DNA of 64,000 bases. Origin: Streptomyces barkulensis (GTDB lineage Bacteria > Actinomycetota > Actinomycetes > Streptomycetales > Streptomycetaceae). Below are positions 32,932 to 43,487 of the stretch, piece by piece. The number at the start of each line of letters is the position of its first letter. The first letter of the stretch is position 1. The notes beneath the pieces are model-generated. The model searched no databases and was not told the origin of the DNA. It saw nothing but the letters and a program-made list of their open reading frames with translations. The position numbers and the translations under genes are program-made. The DNA is taken from NCBI RefSeq assembly GCF_002843305.1, contig NZ_PGSG01000104.1, positions 62,001 through 126,000 of the forward strand. Direction: 5' to 3'.

Positions 32932-33108
32932 TCCGGGCCGGTCCCCCGAACGAGCGGACGCTATCCGCCAGGTGAATGGAAAGCGCAGGTCAGAGGGGAT
33001 GACAACGGTGTTCAGTGCCGCGTTGCCCCATACCCCCCACCCGTAGTTCACTGGGATCGTCCGCACCGGTCGCAGGCGGCATCGGCCGCCATACGGGAGG
33101 CATCATCC

Positions 33109-34047
33109 ATGGGCGCAGGGCACAACCACGGCGGGCCGCGGCCGGCCGGGCCGGGTACGGCGGGAGCCGCGTACCGGGGGCGGCTGCGCGCGGCCCTGGC
33201 CATCGCGGTCGTCCTGCTGCTCGCCGAGCTCGCGGGCGCCGCGCTGACCGGTTCGCTGGCGCTGCTGGCGGACGCCGGCCATGTGGCCACCGACGCGGTC
33301 GGCATCGGGATGGCACTGCTGGCGATCCACGTCGCCAACCGGCCCGGCAGCGAGCGGCGCACCTTCGGTCTCGCCCGCGCCGAGATCCTCGCCGCGCTGC
33401 TCAACGCCCTGCTGCTGCTCGGGGTGGGCGGCTACATCCTGGTGGAGGCCGTCGAGCGGCTGCGCCATCCCGAGGAGGTGCCCGGGGGGCTGACGGTCCT
33501 GTTCGGCGTCGTCGGCCTGGCCCTCAACGGCCTGTCCCTGGCCCTGCTGATGCGCGGGCAGCGGGAGAGCCTGAACGTGCGGGGCGCCTTCCTGGAGGTG
33601 GCGGCGGACGCCCTGGGCTCCGTGGCGGTGATCGCCGCCGCGCTGGTGATCATGTTCACCGGCTGGCGGCAGGCCGACCCCGTCGCCTCGCTGCTGATCG
33701 CGGTGCTGATCGTGCCGCGGACGGTGCGGCTGGCGCGCGAGGCCATCGACGTCCTGCTGGAGGCCGCGCCCCGGCATGTGGACATGGCCGGGGTGCGGGC
33801 GCACATCCTGAGCGTGCCCGGGGTGGAGGACCTGCACGACCTGCACGTGTGGACCATCACCTCCGGGATGCCGGTGCTCTCCGCGCACGTGGTGGTCGGC
33901 CGGGAGGCGCTGGAGGCCGAGGGGGGCCACGACAGGATCCTGCGGGATCTCCACAACTGCCTGGGTCGGCACTTCGACGTCGAGCACTGCACCTTCCAGC
34001 TGGAGCCGCACGGGCACGCGGCGCGCGAGGGACGGTTGTGCCACTGA
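33109..34047 (+). CDS. Cation diffusion facilitator transporter
   Basis: A 312-aa CDF/ZnT family antiporter with six helices: His-rich N-terminus (GAGHNHGG), helix 2 metal site DAGHVATDA (HxxxD), and helix 5 site LEVAADALGS, in which the usual His of HxxxD is Glu. The C-terminal cytosolic domain has the ferredoxin-like fold (GVEDLHDLHVWTITSGMPVLSAHVVV). It exports Zn2+, Cd2+ or Co2+ in exchange for protons. ATG 33109 is the only good start. The gene is monocistronic. Confidence 0.92.
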   Translation: MGAGHNHGGPRPAGPGTAGAAYRGRLRAALAIAVVLLLAELAGAALTGSLALLADAGHVATDAVGIGMALLAIHVANRPGSERRTFGLARAEILAALLNALLLLGVGGYILVEAVERLRHPEEVPGGLTVLFGVVGLALNGLSLALLMRGQRESLNVRGAFLEVAADALGSVAVIAAALVIMFTGWRQADPVASLLIAVLIVPRTVRLAREAIDVLLEAAPRHVDMAGVRAHILSVPGVEDLHDLHVWTITSGMPVLSAHVVVGREALEAEGGHDRILRDLHNCLGRHFDVEHCTFQLEPHGHAAREGRLCH

Positions 34048-34203
34048 CGCTCCCCGCCGCCCCGTCCCCGTCCTCCGCCGGCGCCTCGGGGCCCGCGGGC
34101 CGTCCGCCCGGCGAGCGGCCCCCGTCCGTGTACGGCACACTGGAGCGGACAGTCGGAACATAGGAGAAATGCCGTTCCGACACATGCACGGTGAAGGGCG
34201 GAC

Positions 34204-34764
34204 ATGACCAACGGCACGGCGGACCCGATCATGCTCGAGCTGGTCGACGAGGACGGCAGGACGATCGGGACCGCGGAGAAGCTCTCCGCCCACCAGGCCC
34301 CGGGCCGGCTGCACCGGGCCTTCTCCGTCTTCCTCTTCGACGACTTGGGCCGGCTGCTGCTCCAGCGCAGGGCGCTGGGCAAGTACCACTCCCCCGGTGT
34401 GTGGTCCAACACCTGCTGCGGCCACCCCTACCCCGGCGAGCGGCCCTTCGCCGCCGCCGCACGGCGGGTCGGCGAGGAGCTGGGCGTGGCGCCCCGTCTG
34501 ATGCGGGAGGCGGGGACGGTGCGCTACAACCACCCGGACCCGGCCTCCGGCCTGGTCGAGCAGGAGTACAACCACCTCTTCGCGGGGCTGGTGCGGGACA
34601 TGCCCCGGCCGGATCCGGAGGAGATCGCCGAGACGGCGTTCGTGACGCCCGAGGAGCTGCTCAAGCGGCACGAGGCGGAGCCGTTCTCGGCCTGGTTCAT
34701 GACGGTGCTGGACGCGGCGCGGGGCGGCATCCGCGAGGTGACCGGGGTCTCGGCCGGCTGGTGA
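34204..34764 (+). CDS. idi: Isopentenyl-diphosphate delta-isomerase, type I
   Basis: A 186-aa Nudix-fold isomerase converting isopentenyl diphosphate to dimethylallyl diphosphate. LHRAFSVFLFDDLGRLLLQRRA opens the fold. VWSNTCCGHPYPGE contains the catalytic Cys, and VEQEYNHLFAG contains the catalytic Glu with metal-ligand residues; PFSAWFM closes the active site. It supplies allylic starters for prenyl synthases such as the one at 19283. ATG 34204 follows a GGGCGGAC leader; the upstream gene is 156 nt away. Confidence 0.93.
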   Translation: MTNGTADPIMLELVDEDGRTIGTAEKLSAHQAPGRLHRAFSVFLFDDLGRLLLQRRALGKYHSPGVWSNTCCGHPYPGERPFAAAARRVGEELGVAPRLMREAGTVRYNHPDPASGLVEQEYNHLFAGLVRDMPRPDPEEIAETAFVTPEELLKRHEAEPFSAWFMTVLDAARGGIREVTGVSAGW

Positions 34765-34806
34765 GGCGCGCGGCGGTCGGCGCGGCGGTCGGCGCGGCGG
34801 TCGCGC

Positions 34807-35379
34807 TCACCGCGACGGCGGCAGGGAGGCCCGCGGCAGGACGACCCGGACCACCTTGCCGCCGGAGGCGGTCCGCTCGGCCTCGCAGGAACCGCCGGCC
34901 TCGGCGACGACGGCCTTGACCAGGAGCAGCCCCCGCCCCCCGGTGTGCTCCCGCCCCGGGGCGACGGCCAGCGCCGCGGGACGGTAGGGGTGGCCGTCCT
35001 CGACGCCCAGGCGTACCCGGCCGGCGTCGAGGGAGATCTCGACGCCGATCTCCGTGGAGAGCAGGGCCGCGTGCCGCACGGCGTTGGCGACCAGTTCGGA
35101 CAGGATCAGCAGCAGGCCGTCCATCAGCTCGTCGGCGACCGGGGCCCCTGCGCGGCGAAGCAGGTCCCGCACGGCGTGGCGCGCCCGGGGCACGGAGGAC
35201 TCGTGCACCGGGACGGTGAAGCGCCAGGCGCCCTCGTACGGCCGGGGGCGGTGGCGGGGCTCGGGCCGGGCGTGCGGCTGTTCCCCCGGCTGTTCCCCCG
35301 ACCGGAGCCGGAGCCGTTCCCGCGGCGGCGCGGACGGCCGGCCGTCCCGGCCCGGGAGGAAACCACCGCGGACGTCCAT
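34807..35379 (-). CDS. RsbW-like HATPase (anti-sigma-factor-type regulator)
   Basis: A protein of about 190 aa. Residues 1-60 are a disordered, Arg/Pro-rich N-terminus. Residues about 65-190 are a GHKL ATPase domain of the RsbW/SpoIIAB family: DGLLLILSELVANAVRHA is the N box, LGVEDGHPYRP the G1-like loop, and GGRGLLLVKAVVAEAG the G2 region. Streptomyces has dozens of such proteins; they act as anti-sigma factors or kinase partners of anti-anti-sigma factors. No sigma factor is adjacent. ATG 35379 is chosen; GTG 35388 is close. Confidence 0.82.
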   Translation of the reverse strand: MDVRGGFLPGRDGRPSAPPRERLRLRSGEQPGEQPHARPEPRHRPRPYEGAWRFTVPVHESSVPRARHAVRDLLRRAGAPVADELMDGLLLILSELVANAVRHAALLSTEIGVEISLDAGRVRLGVEDGHPYRPAALAVAPGREHTGGRGLLLVKAVVAEAGGSCEAERTASGGKVVRVVLPRASLPPSR

Positions 35380-35628
35380 CTGCCGCACCCCGCTCTCGGC
35401 TCTCGCCGGCCGCTTCCGTCCGGCTCCGTTCCGGGCCGGTCCCGGACCGGTTCTCCCCACGAGTGTCGGCCCGCGGTGCGCGCATCCCGGCCCTGTGACT
35501 GCAAGTCGGCACTTATCGATGGCAATTGACAGAAGACTTACGCGCCGTTCGCGGACGGCCGGCCTTGCGCGATCGTTTCTGCGGCCCCCGTCGCGGCCTC
35601 CGCGCCCCCTGCCGTTACGATCCGGCCC

Positions 35629-36423
35629 ATGTCCGCGCACACCCCGCCGGCCGGCGGTCCGGCCCTGCCGGTCTCCGTCCAGGACGGCGTCGCCACCCTC
35701 ACCATCGACAACCCGGCCAAGCGCAACGCGATGACACCGGACATGTGGCGGCGGATGCCCGCCGTGCTGGAGCGGCTCGCCGCCGATCCCGCCGTACGGG
35801 CCCTGGTCCTCACCGGCGAGGGCGGCACCTTCTGCGCGGGCGCCGACATCTCCGCCCTGCGCGAGGGCGACGAGGAGTCCCGCCGTCTGGCGGTGACCGC
35901 CGAGGAGGCGCTGGCGGCCTTCCCCCGGCCCACGCTCGCGGCCGTGCGCGGGCACTGCGTGGGCGGCGGCTGCCAGCTCGCCGTCGCCTGCGACCTGCGC
36001 TTCGCCGCCGAGGGAGCCCTGTTCGGCATCACCCCGGCGAAACTCGGCATCGTCTACGGCGCCTCCTCCACCCGGCGCCTGGTCTCCCTGGTCGGCCCGG
36101 CCACCGCCAAGTACCTGCTGTTCTCCGGCGAGTTGATCGGCGCCGAGCGGGCCCTGCGCACCGGGCTGGTCGACGAGGTGCACCCGGAGGGCGAACTGGA
36201 GGAGCGGGTGGCGCGGTTCGCGCGGCTGCTCGTCTCGCGCTCGCAGCTCACCCAGGCGGCCGCCAAGGAGTTCGCGAACGGCGCCGGGGCCGGCCCCGTG
36301 CCACCGGAGCGGATCGCGTACTGGGAGGAGCGCGCCCGGGAGAGCGGTGAGCGGGCCGAGGGCGTGGCCGCCTTCCTGGAACGGCGCCCTCCGGTCTTCA
36401 CCTGGCCACTTACCGACGGGTAG
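35629..36423 (+). CDS. Crotonase-fold (enoyl-CoA hydratase/isomerase family) protein lacking both catalytic Glu
   Basis: A 264-aa crotonase with both oxyanion-hole segments: GTFCAGADISAL (residues 67-77) and VRGHCVGGGCQLAVACDL (106-123). In true hydratases the position after GGGC is Glu and a second Glu lies in the FGxPE block. Here they are Gln116 and Pro136 (LFGITPAKLGIVYG). Hydratase chemistry is therefore unlikely; isomerase, hydrolase or decarboxylase activity is possible. ATG 35629 is chosen from the homologous N-terminus. It is followed 9 nt later by the SCO6745-family gene. Confidence 0.88.
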   Translation: MSAHTPPAGGPALPVSVQDGVATLTIDNPAKRNAMTPDMWRRMPAVLERLAADPAVRALVLTGEGGTFCAGADISALREGDEESRRLAVTAEEALAAFPRPTLAAVRGHCVGGGCQLAVACDLRFAAEGALFGITPAKLGIVYGASSTRRLVSLVGPATAKYLLFSGELIGAERALRTGLVDEVHPEGELEERVARFARLLVSRSQLTQAAAKEFANGAGAGPVPPERIAYWEERARESGERAEGVAAFLERRPPVFTWPLTDG

Positions 36424-36432
36424 CGTGCGGGT

Positions 36433-37296
36433 ATGACGTCCCTCCCCGCCAAAGCCGGACGGCGCTGCCACAATGCCGTCAACCCGCTGCACTCGGCTCT
36501 CTACTTCGCCCCCGACCTGGCCCGCGAGCTGGCCCCCTACGGCATCGAGGACCCCTCCGCGGTCTACTTCGCCGGACGTGCCGCGGCGCTGGGCCGGGTC
36601 GGGCCCGGGGTCGTCACCGCGACCTTCCACAACTTCCACCACGCCCTCGTCGCCCGCCACCTGCCGGCCGTGTGGGAGCTGGCCGCCCCCGAGACCGTGC
36701 TCGCCGCCCGGCTGCGCGCCGCCGACTCCATGCTGCGGCGCCTGCTGGGCGAGGAGGCGGTGGCGTCCAAGGAGATGGCCGAGGCCGCCGAGCTGGCGCT
36801 GCGCGCCGCCGAGGGGTGCGTCCGCCCGGGCCGCCCGCTGTACGCGGCGCTCGCCGACCTTCCCGTGCCCGAGGCACCGCACCTGGCGCTGTGGCACGGC
36901 GCCTCGCTGCTGCGCGAGCACCGCGGTGACGCCCATGTCGCCGTCCTCCAGCACGCCGGGCTGGACCCGATGGAGGCGCTGGTCAGCCACACCGCCAGCG
37001 GCCGCGGCATGAGCCCCGGGTGGGCGCTGGCCACCCGGGGCTGGGACCGCCGGGACTGGGAGGAGGCCCAGGAGCGGCTGCGCGGGCGCGGACTGCTGGA
37101 CGGCGACGGCGAGCTGACCGGGGCCGGCACCGCCCTGCGCAAGGAGCTGGAGGAGGAGACCGACCGGCTCGACGCCGCGCCGTACGAGCACCTGGGCGCG
37201 GCGGGCACCGAGCGGCTGACCGAGCTGTGCGGCGCCTTCACCGGCGCGGCCCTCGCCTCGGGCGCCTTCCCCGCGGACCTGTTCGGCAAGGGCTGA
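36433..37296 (+). CDS. SCO6745-family protein of unknown function
   Basis: A 287-aa actinobacterial protein. RRCHNAVNPLHSALYFAPDLARELA is the conserved N-terminus, TFHNFHHALVARHLPAVWELA follows, and RGWDRRDWEEAQERLRGRGLLDGDGELTGAGTAL looks like a winged-helix segment. The conserved His-rich N-terminal motifs hint at a metal or cofactor site, but no activity is known. It lies 9 nt downstream of the crotonase gene, so the two are probably one operon. Confidence 0.85.
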   Translation: MTSLPAKAGRRCHNAVNPLHSALYFAPDLARELAPYGIEDPSAVYFAGRAAALGRVGPGVVTATFHNFHHALVARHLPAVWELAAPETVLAARLRAADSMLRRLLGEEAVASKEMAEAAELALRAAEGCVRPGRPLYAALADLPVPEAPHLALWHGASLLREHRGDAHVAVLQHAGLDPMEALVSHTASGRGMSPGWALATRGWDRRDWEEAQERLRGRGLLDGDGELTGAGTALRKELEEETDRLDAAPYEHLGAAGTERLTELCGAFTGAALASGAFPADLFGKG

Positions 37297-37360
37297 GGGG
37301 AATCCGAACGGAAGGGGGCGAAACGGGTTTGCCCGGCGCGAGAGCGGCCATGCGATCGGC

Positions 37361-37486
37361 ATGTTCAAAGCCATTGCAGACGCACTCCGTACCGTCGGCG
37401 GCGCCATCGCGACCGTGGTGACGCTGCCCTTCCGTCTACTGGCCCGCCTCTTCGGCGGGGCTTCGCGCACCGGACGCCGCGTCTGA
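37361..37486 (+). CDS. LPFR-motif small protein
   Basis: A 41-aa peptide: MFKAIADALRTVGG, then a hydrophobic AIATVVTLPFRLLARLF, then GGASRTGRRV. It matches the small actinobacterial LPFR proteins in length and in the LPFRxLARLFGGAS core. The middle forms one amphipathic or membrane-associated helix followed by a basic tail. No function is known. It lies between the SCO6745-family gene and tex. No strong Shine-Dalgarno is visible, but codon use is consistent. Confidence 0.72.
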   Translation: MFKAIADALRTVGGAIATVVTLPFRLLARLFGGASRTGRRV

Positions 37487-37564
37487 CCGTCCGCCTGTCG
37501 GTGCGGCCTGTAACAATGCGGGCTACCGGGGGAGCACCCAGCACCGAGTAAGGCGGAACGGATC

Positions 37565-40018
<2,454 letters not shown>

Positions 40019-40033
40019 CGCCCGGACGGCTCC

Positions 40034-40074
40034 GCGGAGGCGGGGGCGGCGCACAGCGCCGCCCCCGCCTCCGC
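40034..40074 (+). terminator. Terminator after tex
   Basis: A perfect 19-bp stem (40034-40052 with 40056-40074) and 3-nt loop, 16 nt past the tex stop. Confidence 0.85.
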
Positions 40075-40163
40075 CGTTCTCCACCCCACCTCCACGGCCC
40101 CCGGGCACACACGGTCCGCATCCGCTCACAGAACCGATATTGCCTTTTCCGGGCCCGCCAACC

Positions 40164-40190
40164 TACGGTTTCGTAACCTACGGTCTCGTA
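40164..40190 (+). promoter_or_regulatory. Twin TACG-N4-CGTA operator upstream of the acyl-ACP desaturase
   Basis: TACGGTTTCGTA (40164-40175) and TACGGTCTCGTA (40179-40190) are two palindromic copies with 15-bp spacing, embedded in AACCTACGG/CCTACGG. They lie 36 nt before the start codon, over the expected promoter. The structure fits a TetR-family fatty-acid repressor binding two sites; the regulator is not in the window. Confidence 0.65.
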
Positions 40191-40225
40191 GGTACCGTTT
40201 CCCGTCGTCGTTCCGTGGAGCCTTC

Positions 40226-41206
40226 ATGACCCTCGCCACCCCGCACGCCCCCGGCTCGGAGCAGTGGACGGACACCCGTCTGCTCTATGCCCTGGAAGAG
40301 GTGGTGGAGAAGGAACTCGACCGTCATCTGAAGGTCGCCAAGGACTGGATGCCGCACGAGTACGTCCCCTGGAGCGACGGCCGCAACTTCGACGGCCCGC
40401 TCGGCGGCGAGGCATGGGAACCGGAGCAGTCCAAGGTCACCGACGTCGGCCGCATCGCCCTGGTGGTCAACCTGCTGACCGAGGACAACCTCCCCAGCTA
40501 CCACCACGAGATCGCCACCCTCTTCGGCCGTGACGGCGCCTGGGGGACATGGGTGCACCGCTGGACCGCCGAGGAGGGGCGGCACGGCATCGTGATGCGC
40601 GACTACCTGCTGACCTCCCGCGCCGTGGACCCGGTGAAGCTGGAGGAGTTCCGGATGGCGCACATGTCGGAGGGCTTCGAGTCCGACAACCGGCACTCGA
40701 TGCTCCACTCCGTGGCCTACGTCGCCTTCCAGGAGCTGGCCACCCGCATCTCCCACCGCAACACCGGCCACCAGTCCGGCGATCCGGTCTGCGACCGGAT
40801 GCTCGCCCGTATCGCCACCGACGAGAACCTGCACATGGTCTTCTACCGCAACCTGCTGCGGGCGGCCTTCGAGCTGGCCCCGGACCGGACGATGTCGGCG
40901 GTGCGCGACGTGGTGGTGAACTTCCGGATGCCCGGCCACGGCATGCCCGGCTTCGAGCGGGCCGCCGCGCAGATGGCGATCGGCGGGATCTACAACCTGC
41001 GCATCCACCACGACGACGTGCTCCAGCCGGTGCTGCGCCATCTGAAGGTCATGGAGATCGGCGGGCTCGGCCCGGAGGGCCTCAGGGCCCAGGAGGAGCT
41101 GGGCCTGTACCTGGACGGCCTGGACGGCGAGGCCCGCAGGCTCGACGAGCGCCTGGCCGCCCGCCGCGCCCGTATCGAGGCCCGCAAGGCGGCCGCCGGA
41201 GCCTGA
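40226..41206 (+). CDS. Acyl-ACP desaturase, soluble diiron type
   Basis: A 326-aa ferritin-fold desaturase introducing a cis double bond into acyl-ACP. The diiron ligands are in the helical pairs WTAEEGRHGIVMRDYL (E-E-x2-H) and RIATDENLHMVFYRN (D-E-x2-H), with further Glu in ALEEVVEKELDRHL. It is close to the mycobacterial DesA1/DesA2 group, not the membrane DesA3 type. It would control membrane unsaturation. A double palindromic operator lies just upstream and suggests repression by a TetR-type regulator. Confidence 0.92.
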   Translation: MTLATPHAPGSEQWTDTRLLYALEEVVEKELDRHLKVAKDWMPHEYVPWSDGRNFDGPLGGEAWEPEQSKVTDVGRIALVVNLLTEDNLPSYHHEIATLFGRDGAWGTWVHRWTAEEGRHGIVMRDYLLTSRAVDPVKLEEFRMAHMSEGFESDNRHSMLHSVAYVAFQELATRISHRNTGHQSGDPVCDRMLARIATDENLHMVFYRNLLRAAFELAPDRTMSAVRDVVVNFRMPGHGMPGFERAAAQMAIGGIYNLRIHHDDVLQPVLRHLKVMEIGGLGPEGLRAQEELGLYLDGLDGEARRLDERLAARRARIEARKAAAGA

Positions 41207-41281
41207 GCGGCCCCTTCCCCGCCCCCTGGCGCGCGGATGGTCCGGAGGCGTCCCCGCACGGGCGCGTCCGGGCCGTTCCCG

Positions 41282-41315
41282 GTCCGGCCCGGATCAGAGT
41301 CCGGCCCGGATCAGA
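41282..41315. repeat. Tandem 17-bp duplication at the end of the ester-cyclase-like gene
   Basis: GTCCGGCCCGGATCAGA occurs at 41282-41298 and again at 41299-41315. The second copy contains the stop codon of the minus-strand gene. It looks like a simple slippage duplication. Confidence 0.75.
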
Positions 41316-42006
41316 TCTCGACGGCGCCGACCTGCCGCAGCAGCCCGAGGTCGTCCCAGTTCCACCAGCTCTCCGCGATCTTCCCGTCCTCGAAGCGGAA
41401 GGTGGCGTGGCCGGTCCCGGTGATCTCCTTGCCGGTGGGCTCCAGCCCCTGGTACGGCCCCGAGTGGCGGCCGGTGTAGGACAGCCGCGCACAGACCTTG
41501 TCGCCCTCGGCGAACAGGTCCTCGACGACCATCACCGGCTGGAACGCCTCCAGGATCTCCTGGTTCTCCTCCTTGGCCTGTGCCAGCCTGACCTCGTAGG
41601 AGGAGAGCGAGGGGTCGTGCTCGCGGTAGTCGCCGGTGCACAGCCCGTCGGCCACGTCGAGGTTCCGCCCGTTGATCACCTCCTCGATGAAGGTGCGGGT
41701 CACGCCGGTGTTGAGCTGCTCGTCCCGGGACACCTCCAGATCGGTGAACGTCGGCCCCTCGTCGCAGGCCGCCGCCAGCCGCTGGAAGATCCGGTCGGTC
41801 TCGGGCAGATGGGAGTTGCGCATCGCCTCCTCGTAGGAGGGGAACTCCACGATCTCCACCACATGAGCGGGATCGGAGCGGTCCCGCGCGACGATCGAGT
41901 GGGTGGCCGTCCGCTTGCCCCGGGTCGCCCGGACCCAGTCGTCCATCAGCCGGTCCAGCTCGTCGGCCTGATGGGTCCTGCAGTCGATGACCTGGATGAA
42001 TGTCAT
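41311..42006 (-). CDS. Ester-cyclase/SnoaL-like protein with N-terminal ABM-like domain
   Basis: A 231-aa protein. Residues about 1-95 (MTFIQVIDCRTHQADELD, TATHSIVARDRSDPAHVVEIVEFPSY) look like a ferredoxin-like antibiotic-biosynthesis-monooxygenase-type domain. Residues about 100-231 (FIEEVINGRNLDVADGLCTGDYREHDP, YTGRHSGPYQG, EITGTGHATFRFEDGKIAESWWNWD) are a SnoaL-like cone fold. Such proteins act in polyketide ring closure or as stress proteins; no polyketide genes are near. ATG 42006 has GGAGG 7 nt upstream. Confidence 0.8.
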   Translation of the reverse strand: MTFIQVIDCRTHQADELDRLMDDWVRATRGKRTATHSIVARDRSDPAHVVEIVEFPSYEEAMRNSHLPETDRIFQRLAAACDEGPTFTDLEVSRDEQLNTGVTRTFIEEVINGRNLDVADGLCTGDYREHDPSLSSYEVRLAQAKEENQEILEAFQPVMVVEDLFAEGDKVCARLSYTGRHSGPYQGLEPTGKEITGTGHATFRFEDGKIAESWWNWDDLGLLRQVGAVEI

Positions 42007-42179
42007 GAGGCCGCCTCCGCCGTCGGAGAAGTCGGGACACTCCCAGGCTATCGCCACCATGTGAATTATGTCCGCATCAACCCATTTGCCCCCTCCCTTC
42101 TTTCCGATACGGGTCCGGCCGCGTACGGAATCCGCCCTTCCGGAGACCCGGGAGGCCCATGAGAGCCCTGGCCCACGCT

Positions 42180-42194
42180 CGGTCACCGTGACCG
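42180..42194. promoter_or_regulatory. 15-nt palindrome upstream of the DUF1206 gene
   Basis: CGGTCAC-C-GTGACCG at 42180-42194 lies 62 nt before ATG 42257, in a divergent promoter region. It could be a repressor site; there is no further support. Confidence 0.35.
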
Positions 42195-42256
42195 GTGCGG
42201 GTCCCCGGCCCCCGCCCGCGCGCGTCGGCGCGCCCGCCGGGGGCAGACGGGGCGGT

Positions 42257-43099
42257 ATGAGGACATCGACGAGAACATCCGCACCGGCACCGGCATCGAT
42301 ACGCGGGGGCGCCAGACGGGCCGCGCACAGCTCCGCCATGACGGTCGCCGCCCGCTGGGGGCTGGTCGCGTACGGCGTGATCTACCTGCTGATCGGCCTG
42401 CTGGCCCTGCGGGTCGCCTTCGGCGACCGGGAGGGCCGGGCAGACAGCGGCGGCGCGCTGCGGGAGCTGGCGCAGCAGCCGTTCGGGAACTTCCTGGTGT
42501 GGGCGGTCGGCGCCGGGCTGGCCGGACTGGCCCTGTGGCGGCTCTCGGAGGCCGTGCTGGGCGCGGCGCGCCCGAAGGGCCACACACCCAAGGAGCGGCT
42601 GCGCTCGGCCGCCCGGTTCGCGGTGCTCGCCGTCCTGGCCGCTTCGGCGATCACCTTCGCCGCGGGGACCGGAAGCGGCGGAACGGCCGGCGACCGGCCC
42701 GAGGACCTCACCTCCCGGGTGTTCGAACTGCCGGCGGGGCGCTGGCTGGTCGGCGCGCTGGGTCTGGTGGTCGTCGCGGTGGGCGTGTGGAGCGGAGTGC
42801 GGGCACTGCGGTACAAGTTCCGCGAGGAACTGGGCCCGGTACCGGCGCGCCTGCGCCGCGCCGTGGACGTGCTGGGCGTGGCGGGCGGCCTCGCGCGCGG
42901 GCTGGTGTTCGCGGTGGCGGGCGGCTTCGTGGTCCTGGCGGCCGTGCGGTACGACCCGGACGAGACCAAGGGCCTGGACGAGTCCCTGCGCACCCTGGCC
43001 ACCGCCCCGGCCGGCCCGTGGCTGCTGGCGGCGGTCGCCACGGGGCTGGCGCTGTACGGCCTGTTCCTGTTCGCGCTGGCCCGCTGGCACAAGGGTTAG
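42257..43099 (+). CDS. DUF1206 membrane protein
   Basis: A 280-aa integral membrane protein with six helices arranged as three repeats of a two-helix unit: LVAYGVIYLLIGLLALRVAF, FLVWAVGAGLAGLALWRLSEA, and later pairs near residues 120-165 and 205-275. This repeat pattern is the DUF1206 signature. ATG 42257 begins a short basic N-terminus (MRTSTRTSAPAPAS); an in-frame upstream extension from 42068 is less likely. Its role is unknown; relatives are widespread in actinobacteria. Confidence 0.85.
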   Translation: MRTSTRTSAPAPASIRGGARRAAHSSAMTVAARWGLVAYGVIYLLIGLLALRVAFGDREGRADSGGALRELAQQPFGNFLVWAVGAGLAGLALWRLSEAVLGAARPKGHTPKERLRSAARFAVLAVLAASAITFAAGTGSGGTAGDRPEDLTSRVFELPAGRWLVGALGLVVVAVGVWSGVRALRYKFREELGPVPARLRRAVDVLGVAGGLARGLVFAVAGGFVVLAAVRYDPDETKGLDESLRTLATAPAGPWLLAAVATGLALYGLFLFALARWHKG

Positions 43100-43372
43100 A
43101 GGGCGGGCGCCGCCGCCTTGCCGGCGGACCGCTGCCTCTTCCTGGGGACGTGCGTACGGGCTGTTGCGGTGGCTCGGGTGATGACCCGGCCGGCGTGCCG
43201 CCGGGTGGAGCTTCTTTCTCCCGATCATGGCCCGGCCACCGAAGTAGTGGTCTTCCTCCTTCCCGATGTCCATGACGAGCAGCACCGTGACCAGGACGAG
43301 CACCCCTCCCAGTACCAGAAAGGCCGCTCCGGCCAGGGTCGCCGCCGGACGCTTCAGAACCGAAAAGGACAT
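43096..43372 (-). pseudogene. Small single-pass membrane protein, possibly frameshifted
   Basis: ATG 43372 follows a very strong GGGAGGGGG Shine-Dalgarno and reads MSFSVLKRPAATLAG, a membrane helix (AAFLVLGGVLVLVTVLLVM), then DIGKEEDHYFGGRAMIGRKKL. After about 43200 this frame becomes a shadow of the DUF1206 gene. A neighbouring frame, from about 43208, gives GRVITRATATARTHVPRKRQ and stops at 43096, more natural for this protein type. One base gained or lost near 43200 would explain it. A sequencing error is equally possible. Confidence 0.35.
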
Positions 43373-43487
43373 GCGCCCCCTCCCTCGCCCCGTCATCCCC
43401 GTTCCGGGAGCGGCCAACCACAGGACATGGACACGGCGGTGGAGACATCCCCGCCCCGGCGCGGACGGCGGACGGCCCAGCGCCGGG

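Noticed and set aside
33109..34047. Glu in place of His in the CDF helix-5 site as a damaging mutation
   Set aside because: As I recall, the E-V-x2-D form is common in this actinobacterial subgroup, so it is a family feature rather than a defect.
42077..43417. Full 446-codon minus-strand frame starting at the small membrane protein
   Set aside because: Beyond about 43100 it is antisense to the DUF1206 gene and has shadow-frame composition.
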